A stretch of DNA of 64,000 nucleotides from Osedax fenrisi. Lineage: Eukaryota; Annelida; Polychaeta; Sabellida; Siboglinidae. The notes beneath the pieces are model-generated. The model was not told the DNA's origin, ran no database searches, and saw nothing but the letters and a program-made list of their open reading frames with translations. Every line of letters starts with the position of its first letter. Within the stretch, counting starts at the first letter, position 1. Below, piece after piece: positions 13,201-23,022 of this stretch. Both the position numbers and the translations under genes were made by a program. The DNA lies in assembly GCA_964019155.1 (NCBI GenBank), contig OZ025245.1, positions 31,519,545 through 31,583,544 on the forward strand, given 5' to 3'.

Positions 13201-13205
13201 GTTAT
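13136..13205. repeat. ATT trinucleotide microsatellite
   Basis: About 22 near-perfect copies of ATT (TTA). An apparent minus-strand 61-codon frame across it is poly-Ile and is not a gene. Confidence 0.95.
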
Positions 13206-13332
13206 TATGATCTTATAATAGATATACAACACTAGTAAAGGCCTAATAATAATAGATATGAATTTTATCTCTGTAATACACACAAAGTATTATTAAACAA
13301 TCTCAAAAGCTATTAGTGTTCTAGTACATACT

Positions 13333-13367
13333 TAATTCCCTATCTTTTACATGTAATGCCGGCCCTT
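13333..13367 (-). repeat. Terminus of a TTAA-type element
   Basis: On the minus strand it begins GTAAGGGCCGGCATTACATG and continues TAAAAGATAGGGAA. It matches the left end of the TTAA-flanked element at 41139 almost base for base over about 35 bp. Only this end was recognised here. Confidence 0.5.
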
Positions 13368-13724
13368 ACCATGATAGCGGCTTAGAAGGCACATTAGAGC
13401 CATTTGCTTACATGTAAACACTTTGTCTAAGTTCCTGGATGAGAACACAATCAAAGAACTCAATCTAAATAACAATAATATCAAAGACAATTTATCTATA
13501 TTTTTTAATTTAATATATATTTGATCTTGTATTTATAGTATAAATTATACCCTACTTATTTCATTTTGATAATATCATAAACTCTGATATTTATGCATAT
13601 TTTACCATGACAATTCACTACAACTACAATAGAATTATAATATCTAATTAATATTAGAATACTTAATTTATTAAATTTTAAATGAAAATTCCCACAATGC
13701 AATCAGTGTAATCACTCAACCGTG

Positions 13725-13770
<46 letters not shown>

Positions 13771-14489
13771 TAAGTATACCGTGTCCTGTCGTTGCTATTG
13801 GGTATTTCAATGATTACTTTATTCAAGAATTTTTTATTTGAGAAATACATTAATATACACATATTTATTATACATAATAAACCTTGATATATATTTGTAA
13901 TATAATCATATAATATTATTGTATAATAATGATTAATATATTCTAATACGGTATCACTATATGTATTGCTACCATTAGATTATGGACTAGATAAAGGACA
14001 CACTAGTGTACTAGGATTAGTGGAAACAACCACTACTGTTCCTGTACTGTAGTGACATCTACTAATACATCTGTGATTATGTAGTATCTGTTGACACTAC
14101 ATAAAACCTACACACTATACCTTATTGAATACAGCTTCACACAGCCTAATCTCATTCCCATACAACACAACATCCTATTATAGACCCCAACCCCTTACCT
14201 TATACCCTATAACCCCACCTTATACATCACTAACCTCCTCTTATATTCCTCCTAACTTCACCTTACATCGCCCATAACCTATATATGTACACCCGTTAAC
14301 TGCATCATATACCCCCTAACCTCTTCACCTACATTACAGTTCTAGTATTGACAACAGTGAGACCAGTAAGCCAGATCTAGTGGACACCTGTCTCACATAC
14401 TGCATCTGTACCAGAACACCACCACTACCACTACCACTACATCTGTAGGCAAACTAATGTAGGTATTGCTTGTCAAGTTCAATACTTTC

Positions 14490-14632
14490 TCTCTATATAT
14501 CTCTCCATCTATATATCTCTCCATCTATCTATCTACCTATCAATATATATATCCCTTTAGCTCAACATATATTTATCATTCTCTCTATTTATCTATAGTC
14601 TCTCTCACTCTCCCTCTCACTTTCTCTCATGC

Positions 14633-14663
<31 letters not shown>

Positions 14664-14775
14664 CAAGCTCTAAATATATTTACCACTCTCTCTATTTATT
14701 TCTATTTATCTCTCTCGCTCTCACTTTCGCGTATGCTATTATATATATATATATATCTCTACTTCTCTATCTATC
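14490..14775. repeat. Pyrimidine-rich low-complexity tandem duplication
   Basis: TCTC/TCTA-rich sequence interleaved with TA runs occurs in two similar halves (about 14490-14630 and 14660-14775) that share CAAGCTCTAAATATATTTA-like and CACTCTCTCTATTTAT-like blocks. A 106-codon frame on the plus strand is only this low-complexity sequence. Confidence 0.7.
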
Positions 14776-15053
14776 TATGTATATGAAGAAGGTCAATAAC
14801 TTAGTCCGTTTCTATAGTTTATTCAACAAAACCTATTACATATACAAATATACACTACATACAATATGTCATTATCAATGCCTACCGTGGTATCCTCCAT
14901 GAACAATTTCTCTAGCAATCTTATAAACACGTTGTCATCAATCTGACGATAATACGAAACTCCTATAACAATTAGTGTGTGTCGCATGAATTCAACGCAT
15001 GCATTAATTGTAGCCTGTAGCTTATATCACGTAACAATGCAGCCTATCCAATA

Positions 15054-16011
15054 GGGGAGAGCGGGGCAGGTTGAGCCGGTTTTTATAAAAACACATGTAT
15101 CTAATAATTTTATGAATATAATTTAATAAAATAAAGTGCATAAGATACATATAATTTATGATCAATAAAAAACCTTCATAAATCAGTGTAATGATAAATA
15201 ATTAATTATATAATTACATTATAATTTTTTTTTAATTTGGCTCAACCTGCCCCGTCTAATGGGGCAGGTTGAGCCAGGTAGAAAAAATGTAAAATTAAAG
15301 ATATATTTAAAAAATAAACATAGTTAAGTTATATATTTATATTTATTAGTTAATTAACAATTATATTCACCAAGATTAATATCAAAACTAATTAAACTTT
15401 TAAGGCGAGAGGTTATATTAGGAGAGAGGTTAGATTCTCTATGTTTTAATCGAGCATATAAACCAATTATTTAATTATTTAAAATAATTACTCAACAAAA
15501 TATATTTAATTAATTAGATTATTATTATTATTTAAATAATTAATTAATTAATTAATTAAATTAATAAATAAATATGTTTAATGATATACGGGGCAGATTT
15601 ACCCTATGGTCAACCTGCCCCGTTTTGATATGGTCAACCTGCCCCATATCATTAGTATATATAAAAGTATATCTAATTAATGTGTGAATGATAATTTTTG
15701 AATTTTTTATTTTATAATATATAGTATATTAAATATAATTTATTTATATACTATTAATAATGCTATGTTATTACAAAATATATTAATAATATCAAATTTA
15801 AACTTACTGTCCCACCAACGAGTTTTTCATAAAATATTAATAATTAAATAATATTTTAAATAGTTAAAATAAATAATTGTTGAGTTGATATAATAATGCT
15901 AAATATTGATGTGTATACATGTATTAAAAATTACATTAAAATATTTATTAATAGCAGAAATAATTGAGATGGCTCAACCTGCCCCTATGGTCAACCTGCC
16001 CCGCTCTCCCC
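15054..16011. mobile_element. MITE with TA target duplication and internal GGGGCAGGTTGA motifs
   Basis: The ends are exact inverted repeats beginning GGGGAGAGCGGGGCAGG and extending about 21 bp, each flanked by TA. The core motif GGGGCAGGTTGA(G)CC or its inverse occurs repeatedly inside: 15064, 15239, 15261, 15608, 15632, 15971 and 15989, plus a degraded copy at 15589. The interior is otherwise AT-rich and non-coding. The repeated motif could be a transposase-binding site. A TA duplication fits Tc1/mariner-like mobilisation, but the superfamily is not proven. Confidence 0.8.
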
Positions 16012-16043
16012 TACCACCAGCAAACAGTTACCCACATCTACGC

Positions 16044-16521
16044 CATCGATATAGTGAGAAAGTGGACCTGTGCAATTGAATGTAGTGTATGGTAATTTGC
16101 GATAGAGGCGCTGTAGTCGCAGCCCAATACTAAATACCTACTACATTTTAAATTAATATTATTTATACATATATATTGATAATTACTACCATTTTTAATG
16201 TACTATCTATACTAAAAATAAAATATATATTTAAAATACATCATATCAACATTCTTCGTAATTTTATGTATTTATATTGAAGATATCATACTATTTTATG
16301 TATATTTATAATCTAAATCAATTGATTTAGATAGAAGTCACTTTAATCTATTTCGACGAAAAGCCTACTGTTTTAATATTTGACATATATAATATGACTA
16401 ATATCCAATCAAAATCACTGATGCCATTTATTAATTTATCGATAAAAGTGTCATGCGCATATCTACATTTTACATGCATTGCATTCGCCTATTGCACAGA
16501 TCTACTTTCTTTATATCGATG
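16044..16521. mobile_element. MITE, CATCGATATA family, copy 1 (8-bp TSD)
   Basis: 478 bp with inverted ends CATCGATATA...TATATCGATG, flanked by ATCTACGC on the left and GTCTACGC on the right (an 8-bp duplication with one mismatch). A second copy lies at 37516-38005 with its own 8-bp duplication. The two interiors align along their full length. There is no coding capacity. The 8-bp duplication is typical of the hAT superfamily. Confidence 0.85.
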
Positions 16522-17222
16522 GTCTACGCATACCCCACATAAAACCAGCTCTACAACACTATATACGTATTAATTAGTATCATCATATTAATTATATTAA
16601 TCTTCATCACTATGAATCATAACTATAATTACTACTACACACACACACCCATAGTTTGAATATTCCGGAAGCTACAGTATGCCTAGCCACTAGTTACCTC
16701 TCCCCATCTCCCTGCAGTATCCCTTCCCCCGTAAGTTCTTCTATAAGTGGATAAGGTTAACTCATTATTAGTTATAATACTCTATTTGTTTAAATAGATA
16801 GATAGATATACAGTTTATTGTAATGACACATAACAAAACAACACGAAACAAAAGAAAAGTGATATAACAAATCATAATAATAAATATAATAGATTGGCCA
16901 ATACAAATATAATATTTAATATATATAAAATATTCAGTATATTTGTATATTATTAAATAGCTTTAAATTAATATGCATCTAAATTAATCTTACTATTGTT
17001 ATCTCCCAGAAATAATAATTAATAATTCATAGTTAATCTAATAATGTTACTATTAGATATAGTGAATAATATCATATTGATATTACAATAACAATTAAAT
17101 ATATCAATACAAATAAATAATAATAAATTACCATCCACTAAAAATATATAATATTATTACTTATGCATCACTTTTATCTCATGCTAACTCTACTAAAATA
17201 AATAAATCCCAATCTTTCCTAG

Positions 17223-17297
17223 AAGATGATGATCAGGTGATTATAGAAACTCAGATTGCCACGGTGCATTCCAGAACACCAGTGTTTCATGTATTAG
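17223..17297 (+). CDS. Possible internal exon 1 of an unknown plus-strand gene
   Basis: Bounded by a strong acceptor (CAATCTTTCCTAG) and a strong donor (ATTAG|GTTAGT). One of three frames is open, reading DDDQVIIETQIATVHSRTP and on to VLG, 75 nt, phase 1 at both ends. The product is not recognised. The next candidate, at 19132, joins in phase but contains a stop, so the gene may be a relic or the calls may be chance. Confidence 0.25.
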
Positions 17298-19131
17298 GTT
17301 AGTTATTGCTCGCAGCACACAATATATGTGTAGAAGCTAAACTATTAGTGTTCTTAGGCAGTTGTTCTAAACATTCCGTACACAAGTAGAATTATGTCCT
17401 TTATATTAGAGAGTTTTACTGTGCAGTACACTAATGTATGTATAGGCGACGCCCTCCATTGATAATTAATAGAACCACTGTTTTAATATTTATATTATTA
17501 TTTATATTATCATTAATTTAGAATTAGGCTTTTTACACTCGGGTAATTGTAGAAGTAATTATAAATATTCAACCTTATTTAACCAATTACCCTTAAATAT
17601 TAGGTATATTCAATAGTAAAATATAAAATAATATTTGAATTTATTATCATCATTACTATAACTATTATTGATTAATAATTTATTTAAGCAAATACATAGC
17701 CGAAAATATAATCGAAAGAATAAAGTATAAATATTTGCTAACCATAACATACGTTATAGAAATAAACAAAGAATAATACAAAATTAAAAAAGTAAAGAAA
17801 TTAAACGTTTTACAGTTACCGTAAAAATAAACGAAAAACAATCGAAAGTAGAAATAAAATACATTATTTTGTAAGTGGCATCGAAATATTCAATTTCTAC
17901 TTTAACTTTATAGAATTCTTCTTGTCTTTGTACCTTGTTTTAGTAATAAATTATTAGTTATATAGTTTAATATTATTAATTTCATTAACTAATTGTTATA
18001 TTGACTAACTATTATTGCCCACATTACAGTGTAGTATTATTGTACATTAGTATTCTGTGCCAGCATTACCACCATTCCATAAGTACTATCATGTAGTTGT
18101 TATTTTAGAACTCATGATTACAAGGTATTATTAAGTGAAGTGAAATCTCTGAACTCGGGTGATCTTATGTTCATTTTCTCACAATATTCTCATTTTAGAT
18201 ACAAAATAATGAATATATGAAATATATTTTATAATACAATTATTTTAATAGTAAATAAATATATTTCAAGCATTTGGTACCCTCCTTTGAGCAGAACATA
18301 TATTGCATTTAGGAAACATTAAATATTGTTTTCGATGTATTATAAATAAATATTTAATTAAAAACATAATTGTATTGCATGTAGCACTATGGTGTTCCTA
18401 GTAATAGTGAATATGTCTTTTGTATCACCACATTAATGGGAACAAGAGACATTAGCTAATAGAAGAGAAGCGACAGTAACAGCTAGCGCCCTCTATCTAA
18501 TGATTCAGCGTTACTCAGACCCAACGATCATGTTGCTGATCTCTGCTGTACGTGAGCCGCAGCTGTCCACCGTGGCAGTCATTAGTATACAACAACTGTA
18601 CCCCGTGTGCACCACTGACCTCATGCGTCCTCGATGGACATGCTCAAGCAGCTTAACCACATCCCTGACAACTTGATGATCAGTCTGCTTAACGTTTAGC
18701 CTTCACTGTATAATATAATTGTATTGCCCTATCTACCTACACATATATCCTATTGTAATATTGCCCTCTCTCATACATACATACACAATAATATACATGT
18801 ACTACTGCTACCTGTATCTCTATCCTATACACACACTGTCATATATCTAGTATATATGTATATATATTTGTATATGTATGTATATGCAACTAGTATAATA
18901 TTAATGTCCCAAGTACATGTATTAGCATAATAATACATCAGGCATACGATAATCTTATATGCTTACGCTATATTTCTATCGTACACGCGTGCAACCATCC
19001 GTATCGTAGAGAACGCCTGCACTATAAATTGTAAAAACAACATAAATTGTCACAAAACTAGAATAAATTAGGATTAGAAGGATTAGAACATTTAGTAATA
19101 ATTGTAGAAAAAACTGAATTTTACATTTCAG

Positions 19132-19194
19132 GAATTCTTAAGAATTCCATTGCGAAATTGCTGGAATAGATTGCTCATGTGAACAGCGCTTTAG
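19132..19194 (+). pseudogene. Possible internal exon 2, contains TAG
   Basis: It has an acceptor TTTACATTTCAG and a donor TTTAG|GTATGA, both good. In the phase set by the 17223-17297 candidate it reads ILKNSIAKLLE, a TAG, then IAHVNSAL. All three frames contain a stop. If it was ever coding it is now broken; it could equally be a non-coding exon. Confidence 0.15.
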
Positions 19195-19915
19195 GTATGA
19201 TTTATATTAATAACAAATTATAATATTGTATACAAGAAATTATTATTCAAATGTTAATACTAATATGAAATTATATAACAAATATTACTATTATAATATT
19301 AATTATATTCAATTTAAATTACATAATGAAATATACACTAAATATTCAATTATTATTAATAAAATTGATAAAACTTATACAAATAATCTATAAAATAATA
19401 ATCTATAAATTATATTAAATAATTATGGCAATATACTAAATAATGAATTACATTTGTAACACCTATTTAAATAACCTTATTCAATTTAATATCTAAATAT
19501 ATAATATAATTATACCTTTACAATAGTATGAATATTATTACCATTCTATAGTTGTATTTATTGTAATATATTCAATCTATAATATTATTAATATATATAA
19601 ATAATTTAAAATATATATTAGAACAAATAGATATCCTAAAAATACATTACAAAATTAAATATAAAAATGTATATTCGATTAAATAATATATGAAATTGAA
19701 TAAATATTGTAATATATGTATTAAATTAAACATATACTAACACCTTGACCACTGCTCAATGCTTTCACTTGCCTATTTATTGATTAAGTTAACTATCTGC
19801 TTAGTAGTAATCTAATCATTAAACACATAGAATACATCCTTACTTGATAGAGTTTCCTTCACTATCCACTATCTGTATATATCTATTTGTACACTGTATT
19901 TTCAGTTTAATATCA

Positions 19916-20039
19916 ATATGATTTTCTAAAGAGGAAATACTTCTCGATATGTCAACTGAAGAAGAATAAGAAGGAAGAGGTCAAATATAACACATTTATT
20001 GGTCCTAGTGTGGAACCTGCTATTCAGGTTAAATTGCAA
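19916..20039 (+). pseudogene. Possible exon 3, next to the LINE insertion
   Basis: After a strong acceptor (CTGTATTTTCAG) the phase-matched frame meets TAA at once, then stays open to a possible donor at CAA|GTTTGT, including KYFSICQLKKNKKEE and FIGPSVEPAIQVKLQ. A second acceptor at TTTTCTAAAG (exon from 19932) would avoid the stop but changes phase. The Ingi-like LINE tail begins only 26 bp after the putative donor. No protein family was recognised. Confidence 0.2.
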
Positions 20040-20065
20040 GTTTGTAAACATTACATTATTATAGA

Positions 20066-20105
<40 letters not shown>
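20066..20105 (-). repeat. (CAA)n tail of LINE copy A
   Basis: About 13 copies of CAA on the minus strand directly after the 3' UTR. Copy B has a tail of the same repeat (24492-24509), showing that this LINE family primes or templates a CAA tail instead of poly(A). Part of the run may derive from the tail of copy B if A inserted within it. Confidence 0.9.
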
Positions 20106-20118
20106 CGCGGCGTAGCGT

Positions 20119-23022
20119 TCACATGGATGGGAGTCCATGCGCAAACGCTATTACAGCCTCTGGTTGTTCAATCAGGGCTGCCAGTAGGGGCGCTGCTCCC
20201 CCAAACTCACGGATTCGTCTTCGAGTTGTGGCCGGGCACTCTTGGAGCCAGTGCTCGAGCGTCTCTGGGGCTCCTTGGCAGTGTGGACAGGTCGCGGAGG
20301 AGTCAGCATCGACGATGTTTCGGTATGCTGCCAGCTTGTGGCAGTGGCCACTGCGGAGCTGGGCTAGTAGGACCGAATCCTTTCTAGAGAGGGAGACTGG
20401 GGCTCGCTTGCCGTTAAAGACCGCTTTGGTTCTCTCGTGGCTTATTGCCGGGTCCATCGTTTCTCTCTTCGTAAAGGCTTTGGCTGTCTGGAAGGTTATA
20501 CCACCATCCGTTGCCGCTGGTTCTTCGTCTGAAGCTGCCACTGCATTGGCTTCGACGTCCGCCCACTCGTTTCCTATGAGCCCTATATGGCCGGGGACCC
20601 ATTGTAGCGAAACACGTGTATTCAACGAGTTCAGGATTCGGCGGGTCTCTGCTAGGTCTGAACCATCGCTCAATCCAGGCGACTGTAGTGCTGTCAGGGT
20701 TGACTGGCTGTCGGTGCAGATAATGAAGGGGCCTTGGTTCTCGCGGTTCTTGATCCAGCCAACTGCCAGTAGCATCGCTGTCACTTCCGTCTCATAGGAC
20801 GACGTGAGACGTCTTCCCTTGCGTGTGATGGAGGTGATTTTGACTGGGTCAGTGGCTGGGCCTGATGTTACTACTGCTGCGCTGCCTCCGTTTTTATATC
20901 CTCTTTCCGCCGATCCGTCAGTATAGATGGTGATCTCCACTTCTCCGGCTGCCGCGATGGTGTCCACTGTGTCCGTGAGCAGGGTTCTCTGGTCACAGGA
21001 CTTATCGCTGCCGCCATTTAGTCGTGTATCTACCGTCCATGTTGGCTCTCTGTCCCAGTTCCAGGGTGGCGCTTTCTTTGGAGCAAACCTCTCTCTAGGC
21101 AATTGGTCCAGGCCGATGCGTGCACATTCTGCTTGAGCTAGGGTACTGAAGCTCGACCTTTTCCATTTATGCTCGATAGGCGAGGTGAACAGTTTGTGGC
21201 GTGGGTTGCCGGCGGGGAGCCTAGCTGACCTTTCCCAGGCAACAATGCAGTTACGCCTGATCTGCGTCTCGAAGGAAGTTAGCTCGGCCTCCGTGCGTAA
21301 GCATTCGAGAGGTGTGTCAGCCAGTTGACCTGTTAGGATACGTAGAGCCCGATTCTGTACTCGTTCCAGGATGGCAACGTTCGACTTCGCGAGCCACGGT
21401 TGCCAAGCAGCGCCGCAGTAGTGCAGTGTGCTGTGAATCAGTGCTGTGTATATCCGCGTCATGCATCGTCTGCTCCATCCCCACTCTTTGGATGACAGGG
21501 AGGATAGGATCCGGATCCTGGACATCACTCTGAGCTTGACAGAGTCGACATGTGGCCGAAAGGATAGCGAGCGGTCAAAGGTGACCCCGAGGAACTTGGG
21601 AGTCTTTTTGAATATGAAGGGCTGGTTATCGAGGGTAATCGACGGAATCCACTTTGCTTCATGAGTGTCGGAAGTGAAGAACGACACTTCACACTTCGAC
21701 GTGTTCAATTTTAGCTTGTGGAGATAACTCCACTCCGATACCCTGTGCACCGCCTCTTGTACCTTGCTCTCAGCAACAGTCTTATCGCGGTCTTGACTCC
21801 AGATCGCCATGTCGTCCGCATACATGCTGACGCTCACCCCGCTCGGGACTTCTTCTCTAATACCATTAATATAGAAGAGGAATAGTAGGGGTGATAGTAC
21901 AGCTCCCTGGGGCACACCTTGTTGCATCTTTCTGCTGGCGCCGATAACCCCATCGATCCGAACAGCTGCCTTTCTGTCGCAGAGGAATCCTCTGATCCAT
22001 CGGACGATAGTCCTTGATACGCCTTTCTCCGTCATCAGCTGGAACAATCGATTCCGCCATACCGTGTCATACGCCTTACTGTAGTCCAGTAGTGCGAGGA
22101 CGCAGCGCTTAGCGGGTCGAGTCTGGAAACCGTCACTGACTGCTTGGGAGAGGCGGAGGACTTGATCCTCGCAGGATCTGAGGGTCCGAAAACCAGCCTG
22201 GTCCTGGCACCACCACTCATTGGACTCTGCCATGAAGGAGAGGCGGCTTGCCACCATTCTCTCCATGGTTTTTGCCACGCAGGATGTGAGCGATACTGGG
22301 CGGAAGGAGTCAATCTGACTTGCTGGCTTACCCTTTTTCAATATGGGGACAATTATAGCCTCCCTCCATGAAGCCGGGCAAGATCCTGTTTTCCATGAAT
22401 CATTGAAAATGCGCAGCATGAAGCTGGCTGCGATTGGGCCCATGGCTTTGATGAACCTTGGGTGAATCTTATCCTTCCCTGGTGCGCCTTTGACTTTCAT
22501 CCTTGTGATTGCGTTGGACATTTCTGCGGCATTAAATGGTATAGAGCTCGGATCCTCAACTATTGGACCTATTAGGGAGCGGCGCACTGAATTCTTAATT
22601 CGGCATTCCTTGGGTATACTCAACCTACTGGTCGCAGCGTACCTTTGTAGAAAGACATCTGCTTTGGCCTTGTTTGTTATGTACTCCCTCCCCTCGTGGA
22701 CCAATGTTTCATTCCTGATGCTTGCTGTATTCCTTCCACTTAATGACTTGATTGTGCTCCAGATCTTGTGGGGGTTCGAGCTTGAGTCAGAGTCTTCGAG
22801 GAATTCCTTCCATCTATTCTCCTTACTCTCTCTGATCATATCCCGCACTGTCATACATGCCTCAATCCATTCAGCCCGCTTGTTCGTGATGTCTCTCCTC
22901 AGCGCGTTTCGTCTCTTCACAGCCTCTCGTATGTCCCTGGACATCCACTCCTTTCCATTAACACTACATTTGACTTTGCCAATTGCCTTGTTGGCCGCGT
23001 CAATCATTGCCATGTTCAGGAA
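20119..23022 (-). CDS. LINE copy A, 3' part: RT, RNase H, CCHC
   Basis: Same frame as the 5' part; the first ATG after the TAA is at 23013, giving 964 residues to TGA at 20119-20121. The reverse transcriptase runs from about residue 215 to 500: FRPVSLTS, LDYSKAYD (309-316), GVPQGAVLSPLLF (366 onward) and the catalytic YADD at 398-401, then FLGVTFD. RNase H runs from about 690 to 830, with D698, E743, D768, H809 and D819 intact. C909-x2-C912-x8-H921-x4-C926 is a C-terminal CCHC knuckle seen in related LINEs. All key catalytic residues are present, so only the upstream TAA prevents a full polyprotein. The ATG at 23013 is unlikely to be a natural start. Confidence 0.9.
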   Translation of the reverse strand, partial: FLNMAMIDAANKAIGKVKCSVNGKEWMSRDIREAVKRRNALRRDITNKRAEWIEACMTVRDMIRESKENRWKEFLEDSDSSSNPHKIWSTIKSLSGRNTASIRNETLVHEGREYITNKAKADVFLQRYAATSRLSIPKECRIKNSVRRSLIGPIVEDPSSIPFNAAEMSNAITRMKVKGAPGKDKIHPRFIKAMGPIAASFMLRIFNDSWKTGSCPASWREAIIVPILKKGKPASQIDSFRPVSLTSCVAKTMERMVASRLSFMAESNEWWCQDQAGFRTLRSCEDQVLRLSQAVSDGFQTRPAKRCVLALLDYSKAYDTVWRNRLFQLMTEKGVSRTIVRWIRGFLCDRKAAVRIDGVIGASRKMQQGVPQGAVLSPLLFLFYINGIREEVPSGVSVSMYADDMAIWSQDRDKTVAESKVQEAVHRVSEWSYLHKLKLNTSKCEVSFFTSDTHEAKWIPSITLDNQPFIFKKTPKFLGVTFDRSLSFRPHVDSVKLRVMSRIRILSSLSSKEWGWSRRCMTRIYTALIHSTLHYCGAAWQPWLAKSNVAILERVQNRALRILTGQLADTPLECLRTEAELTSFETQIRRNCIVAWERSARLPAGNPRHKLFTSPIEHKWKRSSFSTLAQAECARIGLDQLPRERFAPKKAPPWNWDREPTWTVDTRLNGGSDKSCDQRTLLTDTVDTIAAAGEVEITIYTDGSAERGYKNGGSAAVVTSGPATDPVKITSITRKGRRLTSSYETEVTAMLLAVGWIKNRENQGPFIICTDSQSTLTALQSPGLSDGSDLAETRRILNSLNTRVSLQWVPGHIGLIGNEWADVEANAVAASDEEPAATDGGITFQTAKAFTKRETMDPAISHERTKAVFNGKRAPVSLSRKDSVLLAQLRSGHCHKLAAYRNIVDADSSATCPHCQGAPETLEHWLQECPATTRRRIREFGGAAPLLAALIEQPEAVIAFAHGLPSM

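Noticed and set aside
13098..13283. 61-codon minus-strand frame rich in Ile
   Set aside because: Poly-Ile from the ATT microsatellite.
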